This document shows positions 1-9,436 of a stretch of 45,281 nt of DNA, piece after piece. Positions within the stretch are counted from its first letter, which is position 1. Every line of letters starts with the position of its first letter. Source of the stretch: DSUN01 sp035527715 (lineage in GTDB: Bacteria > Planctomycetota > PUPC01 > DSUN01); NCBI GenBank assembly GCA_035527715.1, contig DATKZY010000180.1:1-45281 (forward strand), given 5' to 3'. Below the pieces are notes generated by a model. That model did not search any database. It had not been told where the DNA came from and saw only the letters and a program-made list of their open reading frames with translations. The position numbers were made by a program, and so were the translations under genes.

Positions 1-32
1 GACAGGGGACTAGGCCGCTCCGTCCGCAATAC

Positions 33-1355
33 TCAGAGGACCGAGAGGTAGGCGTCCACCTCGAACTGGCTCACGTGGGTGCGGTAGCGGTCCCATTCGA
101 GGCGCTTGTTGGCGATGAACGACTCGAAGATGTGGTCGCCGAGGGCGTCGCGGACCAGCTCGCTCGCCTCGGCGCACTGGATGGCCTCGAAGAGGCTGCC
201 GGGCAGCTCGCCGATCCCGAGCTCGCCCCGTTCCTCCGGGGTGAGGTGATAGACGTCGCGCTCGGTGGGCGGCGGCAACTCGTACTTGCCCTCGATGCCC
301 GCCAGGCCCGCCGCCAGGATCACGGAGAAGGCGAGGTAGGGGTTGCAGGCGGGGTCGGGGCTGCGCATCTCGGCGCGCGTCGCCTTCTCCTTGCCCGGCT
401 TGTAGCGCGGCACGCGCACGAGGGCCGAGCGGTTCTTCTGCCCCCAGCAGATGTAGACCGGCGCCTCGTAGCCGGGCACCAGGCGCTTGTACGAGTTCAC
501 CCACTGGCTGGTCACCGCCGTGATCTCGCGGGCGTGGCGCAGCAGCCCGGCGATGTAGTGCTTCGCCGTGCCTGACAGGTGGTAGGCGTCCTTCGCGTCG
601 AAGAAGGCGTTCCGCTCGCCCTTGAAGAGCGACTGGTGGACGTGCATGCCCGAGCCGTTGACGCCGAAGAGGGGCTTGGGCATGAACGTGGCGTGGATGC
701 CGTGCTTGAGGGCGACCTCTTTCACCACGAAGCGATAGGTCATCGCGTTGTCCGCCATCGTCAGCGCGTCGCAGTAGCGCAGGTCAATCTCCTGCTGGGA
801 GGGGGCGACCTCGTGGTGGCTGTACTCGACGGGGATGCCGAGGCGCTCGAGGGTGGACATCGTCTCGCGGCGCAGGCCGCTCGCCACGTCCTGCGGCGTG
901 AGGTCGAAGTAGCCCGCGTTGTCCAGCGGCTCGGGCCGCTCGGGGCTGCGGAAGTAGAAGTACTCGAGTTCGGGCCCGACGTAGAAGGTGTAGCCCTTCT
1001 CGGCGGCGCGGGCGAGCAGGCGCTGGAGCGCCCAGCGCGGGTCGGCCGCGTGGTGCTCGCCCGTCGGCTCCAGCACGTCGCAGAACATCCGCGCCACCTT
1101 CCCGTGCCCGTCGTCGTGCCAGGGCAGGACGACAAACGTCGAGGGGTCGGGCTTCGCAATGACGTCGCTCTCCTCAATCCGCGCCATGCCCTCAATCGAG
1201 GAGCCGTCGAAGCCCATCCCCTCGTCGAGCGCGGTCGGCAACTCGTCCACCGAGATGGCGAAGCTCTTCAGAAACCCCAGGATGTCGGTGAACCACAGCC
1301 GCACGAACCGCACGCCCTCGCGTTCCGCGGCGGCGAGCACGTCCTTCTTCGTCAT
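33..1355 (-). CDS. glnA: Type I glutamine synthetase (GSI-alpha-like)
   Basis: Makes glutamine from glutamate, ammonia and ATP in the cytoplasm, the main entry of ammonia into metabolism. The 440-residue product has the family landmarks: the latch region GFDGSSIEGMARIEESD near residue 45, the metal-site segment EVAPSQQEIDLRY, the GSGMHVHQSL segment, and the C-terminal NRSALVRVP and RSPDPACNPYLAF blocks. The length suits the short alpha class. The segment around DVYHLTPEER does not match the NLYDLP context of the adenylylated tyrosine in beta-class enzymes, so covalent control is unlikely (inference). The start is set by AGGAGG at 1371-1376. It lies 143 bp after the three-haem gene on the same strand, so it may have its own promoter, but no clear one was seen. 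Confidence 0.96.
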   Translation of the reverse strand: MTKKDVLAAAEREGVRFVRLWFTDILGFLKSFAISVDELPTALDEGMGFDGSSIEGMARIEESDVIAKPDPSTFVVLPWHDDGHGKVARMFCDVLEPTGEHHAADPRWALQRLLARAAEKGYTFYVGPELEYFYFRSPERPEPLDNAGYFDLTPQDVASGLRRETMSTLERLGIPVEYSHHEVAPSQQEIDLRYCDALTMADNAMTYRFVVKEVALKHGIHATFMPKPLFGVNGSGMHVHQSLFKGERNAFFDAKDAYHLSGTAKHYIAGLLRHAREITAVTSQWVNSYKRLVPGYEAPVYICWGQKNRSALVRVPRYKPGKEKATRAEMRSPDPACNPYLAFSVILAAGLAGIEGKYELPPPTERDVYHLTPEERGELGIGELPGSLFEAIQCAEASELVRDALGDHIFESFIANKRLEWDRYRTHVSQFEVDAYLSVL

Positions 1356-1498
1356 GGCAGGCACTCGATTCCTCCTGTCGGCAACGCATGCCGGCGGCGG
1401 GCCCGGCTCCGAGGCGAAAGTGCGGCATCCCGTGCCGTGGTCACCATGGTGCCCGAACCTTGCTCGCCTGTCAAGCTCGGAGTGACAGCCAAGCCAGC

Positions 1499-4393
1499 CT
1501 ACCTCTGGCCGGCCCGGTAGTGGAGGGATTCCCAGTACTTGCGGTCGGTCTCGTAGACGTCGATCTTCGCCTCGGGCGACAGGTCTGGCGGCAGGATGCC
1601 GTAGCGCTTCATCTCGCGCAGGTATTGGGGCGGGGGTCGGAAGCCGGGCATGTCGAAGCGCCCGATGGTCTCCAGGTTGTGCTTGCCGGCCTCGACCATG
1701 GCCAGGAGCGCGCGGTGGTCGGGGTCCGCCGTGTCTGCGAACACGACCGCCGGCTTGTCCTGCTTGTCGCGGCACAGCTCGAGGCCGCCGGCGGCCTTGG
1801 CCAGCGGGGCGAGCAGGAGGAGCGAGCGCTCGGGCCGCGTGAGGTTGAAGACGATGTGGCGGCTGAGCTTCAGGCGCGGGTCGGCGAGGTCGAAGCGCCA
1901 GAACGATATGCCGCGCTCGTCGCACATCGCCTTGGGCAGGACGCTGTGGCCCGTGTGGCAGGCGGCGCAGCGGCGCTGGATCACCTGGGCGCCGGCCTTC
2001 GTGGTCGGCCAGTTGGAGTCGGTGTTGATCAGCCCGTTCGTCCAGTAGCCGCCGATGGCGCCGTTGCCGAGCGCGGCGTAGGTGCCGGGGTAGGGTGCGC
2101 CCGACTCGATCCAGAGGCGGAGCATGCGTTTCTGCTGCTCGGTGGCTTTGACGTCGTAGTGCGAGCCGTCGAGCATCTTGAGGATACGGCTGGCGGAGGA
2201 GCCGAGGGTGCGGGGCGGGTAGTTGCTGCGGGCCAGGTTGCGGCCATCGGAGAACAGGCGCCGCACGGTCATCGTGAAGTAGGCGTGGGAGAACATCGGC
2301 CCGCGGTCGCCCGTGAGAGCGACCTTGCCCGCGTAGGGCCCGCCGCGGGCGGTCTTCTCGTAGCCGTGGCAGGCGACGCACAGCCTGTCGAGGATCGGCT
2401 GGATGTCGCGGGGGAAGTCGAACACGTCGGGGCAGTCCCTGATCGGCTCGATGGGGCTGGGCGGCCGCAGCATGGCGAGTGCTGCCCCTTGGCGCGGCTC
2501 GGGCGGGGCCTGGGTGCGCGGCTCGTGGCAGCCCACGCAGCCGGTCGTCTCGCCCGGCTGCACGGTGACGAAGCTCTGCATGCGCTTCACCGACAGGTCG
2601 CTCGCATCGAGGGCGACGAAGAACAGACTCCGCAGCGCGGGCGCCTCGAAGTAGGCCGAGCCGTCAGGCTCCACGGGCACCGTGCCGAGCACGCGCTCGA
2701 GGGTGAACGTGCCGCCGTAGCTCAAGGGGTCCATCCCGCCCGTGAAGTTGATCGGCTTGGGCAGCGACTCCAGGACGAGCAGCTTCTTGACCTCGTCGCG
2801 CTCGACCCCGGCCATGTTGCGGCCCTCGCAGACATCCATCAGCACCAGCCGCCCGGTCTCCTGCTGAAGGTCGACGCGGGGTGCGATGAGCCGCTCGCGG
2901 GGCCGGGGCGCGAGGGGCCGGGGCTCGTGGCACTGGAGCCCGGCCGCCACCTCCTCGGCGCGGCACTGGTAGACCCCGATGGCCTTGCCCGCGGCATTCA
3001 CCAGGACGATTCGGCGGTCCTCCGCCGCGAGGAAGAGGTCCTCGGCGAGCGCCCACGGGTCGCGGTAGCTGCCGCCGGGGACCGTGCGCATGGCGGGCCG
3101 CGCGTCGGGGCCGCTGCGGGGGTCAATCAGGGCGATGGCGCCCGCGTGCTCTCTCGCCCCGTGGCCGCCCGAGTGGATGGCCACGATCTTCTCCGAGTTC
3201 GGGATCGGCTTCGCGTCAATGAAGACCCCGCCCGGGTGGAGGTTGCCGAAGAAGGTCATCTGCGCTGTGCCGTCGGGGTTGGCGATCCAGAGGTGATGAT
3301 AGTCCACCTGCGAGCGGTCCACATACTCCCAGCGGGTGTAGATCACCTGGCCGCTGGGGAGCACCCAGGGGGTGTTGTCGTGCTCGTTGTTGCTGGAGAT
3401 GGGCCGGAGATTGCCGCCGTCGCCGTCGCAGCGGTAGAGGACGGCGACGGGTGTGACCCAGCAGTTCACCCAGCGGTTGCAGCGGCTCGACACGAACACG
3501 ATGCCGCCGTCGGGCAGATAGCAGGGCTCGATATCGTCGGCCGGCCCGTCGGTGAGCTGTCGCAGGTTCTGGCCGTCCGCTCCAATTTCGTAGAGGTGGT
3601 AGTAGGGGCTGTCGCCCTTGCGGCAGGAGAAGAGGATCTTCTTCGCGTCGTAGTGGACGACCGGGTCGCGGACGCCCCCCTGGGGATCGTCGAGGAGCAC
3701 CGTGCGCTCGCCGGTTCGCAGGTTCAGGCGGCAGAGCTTTCCGCCGGGGCCATAGGTTTTCCGCCGGTCGTCCTGGGCGTAGTAGCCGAAGTTGGCGTAC
3801 CAGTGGCCGTCGCGGCCCGGCTGGCGCAGGGCGAAGACGATCTCCTCGATGCCGTGGTCGGGCAGGGCCTCGGCGAGGCGGCGGCGGGCCTCGCTCTCGG
3901 CCTTCTCGCGGGCCGCGTCCATCCGCCGCCGCAGGGCCGCCATGCCGTGCTCGCCCTGGCCCTTCAGGCACTCCAGCTCCCATACCGAGAAGAGGTTCCA
4001 CCGGCCGGGCTTGAGGCACAGGAGGCGCAGGTAGCGCCCCTCGCCCTTCAGGTTCTGGACGACCTCGCGCCCGCCCTTGCCGCTGGTCTGGTGGTGGAGG
4101 GTCTCCCACTTCGTCCCGTCGCGGGAGACCTGGAGCTGGTATTCGATGGCGAGGGCGGTCTCCCAGTGGATCACCACGTTGTCCACGGGCATGACCTTGC
4201 CGAAGTCGAGCTGGAGCCACTCGGGCTTTCCGGAGAAGGCCCCGCTGGCCCATCGCGTCTGAGGGTTCCCATCGAGCGCGTAGCGGGGCAGGTAGGCATC
4301 GGAATGGACCGACGACGCGGCGATCGGGGGGCCTGGCTCCGCCGCCGAGGCTGCCGCCAGGAGGGCCGCGAGCGCGAGCATTCGGTGAAGCAC
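1499..4393 (-). CDS. Secreted discoidin / PD40 propeller protein with three c-type haem motifs (HzsA-like C-terminus)
   Basis: A 964-residue exported protein. A short signal peptide (LALAALLAAASAAEP) is followed by an F5/8 type C (discoidin) carbohydrate-binding-like domain at about 20-150, a TolB/PD40-type propeller at about 200-400 (repeats such as DIEPCYLPDGGIVFVSSRC), and a C-terminal half with three CxxCH haem-binding motifs: CVGCH about 619, CVACH about 672 and CAACH about 809. The propeller-plus-haem layout resembles the family named after the hydrazine synthase alpha subunit, which is common in planctomycetes that do not perform anammox, so hydrazine chemistry should not be assumed. 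A likely role is periplasmic electron transfer coupled to binding of a glycan (inference). A GTG start at 4393 with GAGG nearby is chosen; ATG at 4381 is possible. It starts 14 bp after the preceding gene. Confidence 0.82.
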   Translation of the reverse strand: MLHRMLALAALLAAASAAEPGPPIAASSVHSDAYLPRYALDGNPQTRWASGAFSGKPEWLQLDFGKVMPVDNVVIHWETALAIEYQLQVSRDGTKWETLHHQTSGKGGREVVQNLKGEGRYLRLLCLKPGRWNLFSVWELECLKGQGEHGMAALRRRMDAAREKAESEARRRLAEALPDHGIEEIVFALRQPGRDGHWYANFGYYAQDDRRKTYGPGGKLCRLNLRTGERTVLLDDPQGGVRDPVVHYDAKKILFSCRKGDSPYYHLYEIGADGQNLRQLTDGPADDIEPCYLPDGGIVFVSSRCNRWVNCWVTPVAVLYRCDGDGGNLRPISSNNEHDNTPWVLPSGQVIYTRWEYVDRSQVDYHHLWIANPDGTAQMTFFGNLHPGGVFIDAKPIPNSEKIVAIHSGGHGAREHAGAIALIDPRSGPDARPAMRTVPGGSYRDPWALAEDLFLAAEDRRIVLVNAAGKAIGVYQCRAEEVAAGLQCHEPRPLAPRPRERLIAPRVDLQQETGRLVLMDVCEGRNMAGVERDEVKKLLVLESLPKPINFTGGMDPLSYGGTFTLERVLGTVPVEPDGSAYFEAPALRSLFFVALDASDLSVKRMQSFVTVQPGETTGCVGCHEPRTQAPPEPRQGAALAMLRPPSPIEPIRDCPDVFDFPRDIQPILDRLCVACHGYEKTARGGPYAGKVALTGDRGPMFSHAYFTMTVRRLFSDGRNLARSNYPPRTLGSSASRILKMLDGSHYDVKATEQQKRMLRLWIESGAPYPGTYAALGNGAIGGYWTNGLINTDSNWPTTKAGAQVIQRRCAACHTGHSVLPKAMCDERGISFWRFDLADPRLKLSRHIVFNLTRPERSLLLLAPLAKAAGGLELCRDKQDKPAVVFADTADPDHRALLAMVEAGKHNLETIGRFDMPGFRPPPQYLREMKRYGILPPDLSPEAKIDVYETDRKYWESLHYRAGQR

Positions 4394-4407
4394 GGAAACG
4401 ACCTCTC

Positions 4408-7098
4408 TCACTTGACCGCGCAGGTCTCCTCGGCGGCGAACGTGTATTCCACCCGCACCCCGCGGCGGCTGTAGGTGTCGCAGACGTAGATCGCGTCGCG
4501 GCTCACCCCGGCCCCGGTGGGCCAGCCGAGGGGGATGTCGGGGATCACCACCGTCGGCTTGCCGGCCTTGCCCTCGGGCAGATTGGGGTTGACGTAGAGC
4601 GAGTCGAAGTTGCCGTACCTGCCGAACTCGAGGATCTGGTTGCCCGCATTGTCCACGATCCGCACCGAGTTGGTGATGGCGTTTGGCAGGTAGAGGCGGC
4701 CGTAGCGGTCGAGGTCGAAGCGCGGGGTGCGGCAGGTGCAGCACAGGTTGTTGCCCCAGCTCGAGTGGCTGAACGGCCCGTAGCCCGGATAGGCGGCCAC
4801 GGCGCCCTCGATGAAGGCGTCGGCGAAGACCCCGGCGTCGCGGTAGCCCGCGCGCGCCTCGATGCCCTTGGTCCCCGGCGGGCGCAAGGAAGCGGCATCC
4901 GGCTTCTGGCCCTTGGCGGGGCTGTGAACGGCGCCGCCGTCGGGGCCGAACTTGAACACGCTCCCCGTGGTGCACAGGTAGGAGAGGTCCTTGGCCCACT
5001 TGGCGGGCACCGGGGCGTCCTTGGGCCAGTTCCAGAGGCCCAGGTAGATGTTGCCGGCGAGGTCCACGCGGATGCCGCCATTGGCGGGGTTCACAGGGCC
5101 GATGGTCGCGCGGCCTCGGCTCTTGCCCTCCTTGTCCTTGACCTCCAGGTGCTGTCCATCCTGGAACTTGCCGTCGGGGCCGTAGCAGACGACCCAGTAG
5201 GTCGCCCAGTCGTACATGAAGGAGATGTAGCTCCTGCCGTCGGGGCCGACGCCGAGGCCGCGCTCGGCGTACCCTGGGCCTTCGCGGCTGTAGATGTGCT
5301 GGCTGAGCACGTGCGTCCCTGTGCCGGCGAAGGGCGCGGGCTCGAGGTCGCGGGTGTAGCGCGCGAAGGGGCCGGAGTAGTCCTGGAACTCGGGCGCGCC
5401 TCTTCCCTGGCGGGCGTAGAGGAGCCCGTGGTAGCCCACGGCAAGGTCCTGCGACCAGAAGGGCTTGCCGTCCTTCATCAGGCGGATGCCGTTGCCGGTC
5501 TTCCCGTCGTAGCGCCACATGCCCACGGTGCCGTCGCTGCCGTAGACCTCGTCGCGGTCGAAGTCCACGGCCAGGCGGTGCCAGCCCCACTGGGAGTCGG
5601 GCCTGGGCTGGTAGGCGGTCTCGACGGGCTCGAACGCCTTCCCCTTGTCCTCGAGCGCGAGGAGGCTGTACTTGCCGGCCTTCGTGATGCTGGTTCGGAG
5701 CCAGCACAGCGCCCGGTCGCCTGGGAAGCTGAAGGCCATCGCCACGAGGTCGGCGGTGCCTGCGATCTCATGTTCCGCTGCGGGCCGGGCATCCGGCCCA
5801 ATGGAGTCGAACCGCATCAGCTTGAGGTCCACGCTCTTGCGCGGCACGCAACGCTTCTCGAGCACGTAGAGCGCCCCGGTGCGGGGATGCACGGCGAGCT
5901 GGTCGGGCCAGCGGACGGCCACGTGTCCCACCTCCTTGCCGCTCTCATCGAACACCGCGACCCTGCCGCGCTCGCGGTCGGCGACGTAGACGCGGCCCCG
6001 CGCGTCCGCCGCCACGCCGTGGACCGGCCCCTTGGGCGCGCCGGCCAGGCCGTAGGCTGCCCAGTCGCCGCCGTCGGCGGTCCAGTTGCCGCCCAGCCCG
6101 TCCTGGTGCTCGACCTTGATGGTCGCGAACGGCTCTGCCGGAGCATCCCCGTCGAGCGTGAGCCGGTAGACGACGCCGGGCGGGTAGCGCGGGTCGTAGG
6201 GATGGCCGTACCGGCTCTTGGCCGAGTAGCGGCCGCTGATGTAGAGGGCCTTGCCGTCGGGCGAGAGCGCGGCATAGGTGTGGCCGCACCGCGGCGGGGT
6301 GCCCGCGGCCCAGAGGGGCCGGGTCTTGAACTTCTCCCCGGCCACGGCGCCGCGGGCGTCGAGGCGGAACAGGCTCCTGCCGTCGGTGAGCAGGATGCCG
6401 TGCTCCTTCGTCGCGGCGACCAGGTGGAGCGTGACCGATGGCGTCATGCCGCTGCCGTTGCCGCCCATGAGGAGGTAGAACTGCACGTTGGTGCTGCGAT
6501 AGTTCCGCGGGCGGAAGCACTTGCCCTCGTCGTCCCAGGCGGCGACATCCCTCATCGCTCCCGGCTCCAGGTCGGCCGGGAAGGGCATGAGCGTCCGCAG
6601 GTACTTGCCCTCCGGCGAGAAGGCCCGCAGGGTCATGCAGGTCAGGGAGTCCTCCTCGCGGTAGCCGACGGCGTAGAGGTTGCCCTGCTCGTCGCTGACC
6701 ATCGAGGCGATGAGGCCGAAGGTATAGGGGTCGTCGCCCCCGAGGAAGCGCCCGAACCGCACGCCCATGCCGGCTCGGACGCGGACGCGGAACGGCCCGC
6801 CCTGGGCCGGCTTCCCGAAGTCGTCGCGGAGGTCCCACTCGAGGGACTGGCTGAGGCCGGCCTTCAGCGGCGGCGGGGGAGCCTTGTCGCCGCCGAGCAC
6901 GCCGGCGGCCAGGTGCCGTACCACCGTGCCGTCCACGCCCAGGGCGCTGACCTCGACATTGGTCGGGGCGGCCACGGCAAAGGTGATCCGCACCTTCGCG
7001 CCGTCCTGGACAGCGGCCGGCCTGGTGGCAAACGCGCCTTCGCCGGCGCATGCCGCTCCGACGGCGAGAGCGAGGGCGACGGAGATCGCATTCTGCAT
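4408..7098 (-). CDS. Secreted NHL/SMP-30-type beta-propeller protein
   Basis: An 896-residue exported protein with a clear signal peptide in the first 20 residues (ISVALALAVGAACAGEGA). Repeated units of the form DARGRVYVADRERGRVAVFD, HPRTGALYVLEKR and DRYGRLYLPNAITNSVRIVD mark NHL-type blades, which fold into a six-bladed propeller used for ligand binding or lyase/lactonase chemistry. The N-terminal 100 residues look like a beta-sandwich. A CCTC cluster near residue 780 is unusual. No catalytic residues can be assigned. It sits between an esterase gene (22 bp upstream) and the three-haem discoidin gene (14 bp downstream), so it is probably co-transcribed and exported with them. Function is unknown beyond the fold. 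Confidence 0.75.
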   Translation of the reverse strand: MQNAISVALALAVGAACAGEGAFATRPAAVQDGAKVRITFAVAAPTNVEVSALGVDGTVVRHLAAGVLGGDKAPPPPLKAGLSQSLEWDLRDDFGKPAQGGPFRVRVRAGMGVRFGRFLGGDDPYTFGLIASMVSDEQGNLYAVGYREEDSLTCMTLRAFSPEGKYLRTLMPFPADLEPGAMRDVAAWDDEGKCFRPRNYRSTNVQFYLLMGGNGSGMTPSVTLHLVAATKEHGILLTDGRSLFRLDARGAVAGEKFKTRPLWAAGTPPRCGHTYAALSPDGKALYISGRYSAKSRYGHPYDPRYPPGVVYRLTLDGDAPAEPFATIKVEHQDGLGGNWTADGGDWAAYGLAGAPKGPVHGVAADARGRVYVADRERGRVAVFDESGKEVGHVAVRWPDQLAVHPRTGALYVLEKRCVPRKSVDLKLMRFDSIGPDARPAAEHEIAGTADLVAMAFSFPGDRALCWLRTSITKAGKYSLLALEDKGKAFEPVETAYQPRPDSQWGWHRLAVDFDRDEVYGSDGTVGMWRYDGKTGNGIRLMKDGKPFWSQDLAVGYHGLLYARQGRGAPEFQDYSGPFARYTRDLEPAPFAGTGTHVLSQHIYSREGPGYAERGLGVGPDGRSYISFMYDWATYWVVCYGPDGKFQDGQHLEVKDKEGKSRGRATIGPVNPANGGIRVDLAGNIYLGLWNWPKDAPVPAKWAKDLSYLCTTGSVFKFGPDGGAVHSPAKGQKPDAASLRPPGTKGIEARAGYRDAGVFADAFIEGAVAAYPGYGPFSHSSWGNNLCCTCRTPRFDLDRYGRLYLPNAITNSVRIVDNAGNQILEFGRYGNFDSLYVNPNLPEGKAGKPTVVIPDIPLGWPTGAGVSRDAIYVCDTYSRRGVRVEYTFAAEETCAVK

Positions 7099-7120
7099 CT
7101 TCGGGCGTCCTGCCGCGCGG

Positions 7121-7864
7121 TCAGGGGTTCTTGCCCGGCGGGCGCGGAGCCGTGAGGGCGCGGAACCAGGCCCAGATGCGCTCCGGCTCGCCGTCGGGCA
7201 GGAAGTGGCCGAGCTGGGGCACCTCGCGGTAGGTGACGGTGAAGCCGGCCTTCTCGAGGCGCTCGCGCGAGGCGCGGGCGCGCTCGACGGGGATCTGGTT
7301 GTCGGCGGCGCCGTGGACGATGTAGACGCCGAGGCCGCGGGCCTTCTGCAGGATCGCGTCGGCCTCGGGGCTGGGCCGCGCGACGAGGGCGCCGCACGCG
7401 GGGGCGATCGCGCGGAAGATCCCCGGGTTCCGCAGGCCGAAGGTATAGCTGTACGTGCCGCCCTGCGAGAAGCCGGTCAGCAGGATGCGGTCCTCATCCA
7501 CGCTGAAGCTGCCGGCGATCTTGCGCACCGTGGCCAGGAGGTCCTTCTCGTCCGCGATGTCCCACATGCGCTTCTTCGTATCGCGGCACTCGGGGCCTGC
7601 GACGAGGAAGGCGGCGGTGCGCTCGGCGGCCTCGCCCCAGATGCTGACGAAGCGCGCGCCGTGGAGCCCGGCCGGGTGGAGGACAACGACCAGGGGGTAG
7701 CGCCTCGACTTGTCATAGGTCTTCGGCACGTAGAGCCAGCAGTCGCGCCGGGGCAGCCCCTCGGCGGGCATGCGCATCAGGCCGGTGGGCGGCTCGGGTG
7801 GGGCCGTTGCCGCGGCGGCGGGCAGGGGCCCGGCCATCATCAGGGCCAGGGCCAGCGCGCGCAC
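7121..7864 (-). CDS. Exported alpha/beta-hydrolase (PHB depolymerase / feruloyl esterase-like)
   Basis: A 247-residue hydrolase with a signal peptide (LALALMMAGPLPAAAATA). It shows the nucleophile elbow GFSQG (Ser near residue 131), an acid in VHGAADNQIP and a late histidine in LGHFLPDG, a complete Ser-Asp-His triad in the order expected for the fold. The segment YPLVVVLHPAG supplies the oxyanion-hole region. This pattern is typical of secreted esterases of the PHB-depolymerase/feruloyl-esterase group, so it probably cleaves ester bonds in an extracellular polymer (inference; substrate unknown). It follows the ceramidase-like gene by 55 bp and precedes the NHL propeller gene by 22 bp in the same direction. 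Confidence 0.85.
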   Translation of the reverse strand: MRALALALMMAGPLPAAAATAPPEPPTGLMRMPAEGLPRRDCWLYVPKTYDKSRRYPLVVVLHPAGLHGARFVSIWGEAAERTAAFLVAGPECRDTKKRMWDIADEKDLLATVRKIAGSFSVDEDRILLTGFSQGGTYSYTFGLRNPGIFRAIAPACGALVARPSPEADAILQKARGLGVYIVHGAADNQIPVERARASRERLEKAGFTVTYREVPQLGHFLPDGEPERIWAWFRALTAPRPPGKNP

Positions 7865-7919
7865 GGCTCGTGCCCCGGCCCGCGCGGCGTGGAATCGTGG
7901 AGCGAAGATGGCCGGTCTC

Positions 7920-9233
7920 CTATTCAGCCAGGTCTACCAGGACCCGGGCGAGTGCCTGGCGGAGGACGGGCTCGATGCCCGGTTGGAGTCGCAGGGCGCC
8001 GTAGAGGTAGGGCGCCGTCTCGACCTCGTAGCCGCCCTCGGCGAATGCCTCGTCGGTCGGCAGGTAGCCGATGGTGCCGTTGGCGCCCCCGATGGGGATC
8101 GTGTGCGGGAAGGGCGAGAGCTCCTGGAGGCCCTTCTCGAGCTCCGCGAAGGGCTCGCCCGAGAGGCCGACGATGGCGATGCGGCCGATGGCGATGCCCT
8201 GGACCTCGAGCTCCGCCGCCTGCTCGCCGCGGGCCTCGCTCGCCACCCGCACGAGCTCGGAAGCCCAGTCCACCCGCATGCGTCGGCGGATGACCTCCGA
8301 CTTGTCCTCGCTGCGGCCGAGGATGCCGGCGAGGCGTTCGCGCTCGGCCAGGAGCCTGCTCTCGGCTTCCTCGATCGAGGGCAGCGACTCCAGCGGCAGG
8401 GGCACCCGCAGCGAGCGTGCCCGCAGGCCGAGGCCGCCGAGGAGCTCGATCGACTTCATCTCCTCGATGACGGCGCGGCCGAGGGCGATGCCGAGCTGCT
8501 CGACCTCGTCGAAGTTCCGCTTGGTGTGGTTCGCATCCACGTCGCCCGCGAACCCGAGAGCGAAGAGGGCGACCGCGGTGTCGCCGAAGTTCTCCTCGAC
8601 CACGCGCTCGGCGTGGCCCGCGTAGTCGCCCGAGACCTGGAGGTTCCGCGGGCCGAGGACGGCCGGGTGCGCGCCGTAGGTGAACAGCAGGGCGAGCGGC
8701 CCGCCGCCCTCCTCGGCGACGACGAGGACGTGCGCGTACGGCGAGGCGTAGCGCGCCGGGTTCTTGCCGATCCCGAGCCGCCCATCGGGCGCGCGCTCGC
8801 GGCGGTTGACGCCCAGGTACACCTTGGCGCGGCCCGCCCCGGCCCGCGCCGGGCGGAGCGCGCCGCCCGCCTCTCGGGCCACGCCCACCAGGCGGTTGCG
8901 CAGGGTGTCCAGGTAGAGCGGGTCGGGGGCACTCACGCGGCGGCCCATGACCAGCGGGCCGGCGTGCGTGTGCGAGGTCGCCAGCAGGACGTGTTCGGCG
9001 GGAATCCCGAGCTCCTGCTGGATGCGGCCGCGCACCTCGGCGGCGAAGGCGGGAGAGACCTCTGGGAGGTCGGCGGAGAGGATGGCCACGCGGTGCGCGC
9101 CATCGTCCAGGACCAGGGCGCGCGCGAAGAGGGGGTCGTGGACGCCCTCGGAGGGGTCGGTCCGCTCGGGGAAGCCGCCCATCGGCAGCCCCTTCGGGGG
9201 GGTGATCTCGACCCGTGCGCTCCCTGCTCGCAT
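7920..9233 (-). CDS. Neutral/alkaline ceramidase-like protein
   Basis: A 437-residue protein opening with GSARVEITPPKGLPMGGF, the usual beginning of the neutral ceramidase N-terminal domain. It retains the histidine-rich metal-site segment LLATSHTHAGPLV and the downstream TYGAHPAVLGPRNLQVSGDYAG and GFAGDVDANH segments that carry zinc ligands in that family. No signal peptide is evident with this start, unlike its operon partners. Proteins of this size (shorter than true ceramidases of about 650 residues) are abundant in planctomycetes and most are uncharacterised amidohydrolases, so ceramide as substrate is a guess. The start at 9233 has GGAG about 8 bases upstream; an in-frame ATG at 9305 would add a poorly conserved extension. 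Confidence 0.8.
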   Translation of the reverse strand: MRAGSARVEITPPKGLPMGGFPERTDPSEGVHDPLFARALVLDDGAHRVAILSADLPEVSPAFAAEVRGRIQQELGIPAEHVLLATSHTHAGPLVMGRRVSAPDPLYLDTLRNRLVGVAREAGGALRPARAGAGRAKVYLGVNRRERAPDGRLGIGKNPARYASPYAHVLVVAEEGGGPLALLFTYGAHPAVLGPRNLQVSGDYAGHAERVVEENFGDTAVALFALGFAGDVDANHTKRNFDEVEQLGIALGRAVIEEMKSIELLGGLGLRARSLRVPLPLESLPSIEEAESRLLAERERLAGILGRSEDKSEVIRRRMRVDWASELVRVASEARGEQAAELEVQGIAIGRIAIVGLSGEPFAELEKGLQELSPFPHTIPIGGANGTIGYLPTDEAFAEGGYEVETAPYLYGALRLQPGIEPVLRQALARVLVDLAE

Positions 9234-9318
9234 GCACGCACTCCACAGGACCGACCGGGAGCCAAGGGGAACCGCCCCTTGTGCCCCTCCGTGCGATGCT
9301 AGCATGTGGCCCAGCCAT

Positions 9319-9347
9319 TTGCAAGGCGCGGCCGGCGCTGCTATGAT
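9319..9347 (+). promoter_or_regulatory. Predicted sigma-70 promoter of the PQQ-like propeller gene
   Basis: TTGCAA (9319-9324) and TATGAT (9342-9347) are separated by exactly 17 bases in the intergenic space between the divergent ceramidase-like and propeller genes. The predicted transcript would have an 80-90 base leader before the GTG at 9437. Sequence match only. Confidence 0.5.
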
Positions 9348-9436
9348 CTACAGGGGGAGGGTTTCCGCGTGCCGTGGGCGCCGGGCGGCGCGGTTCGCCC
9401 GGGGCAAGCGGGTCATATTGTCATGGAGGAGCAACT

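Noticed and set aside
1499..4393. Naming the three-haem protein a hydrazine synthase subunit
   Set aside because: The C-terminal similarity is to a broad family found in many organisms without anammox, and no other hydrazine-pathway gene is present.
1388..4474. 1,028-codon open frame on the plus strand opposite the three-haem gene
   Set aside because: It is antisense to a well-supported gene and its translation is a low-complexity mix rich in Arg, Ala, Gly, Val and His with no domain. Long antisense frames are expected at this GC content.
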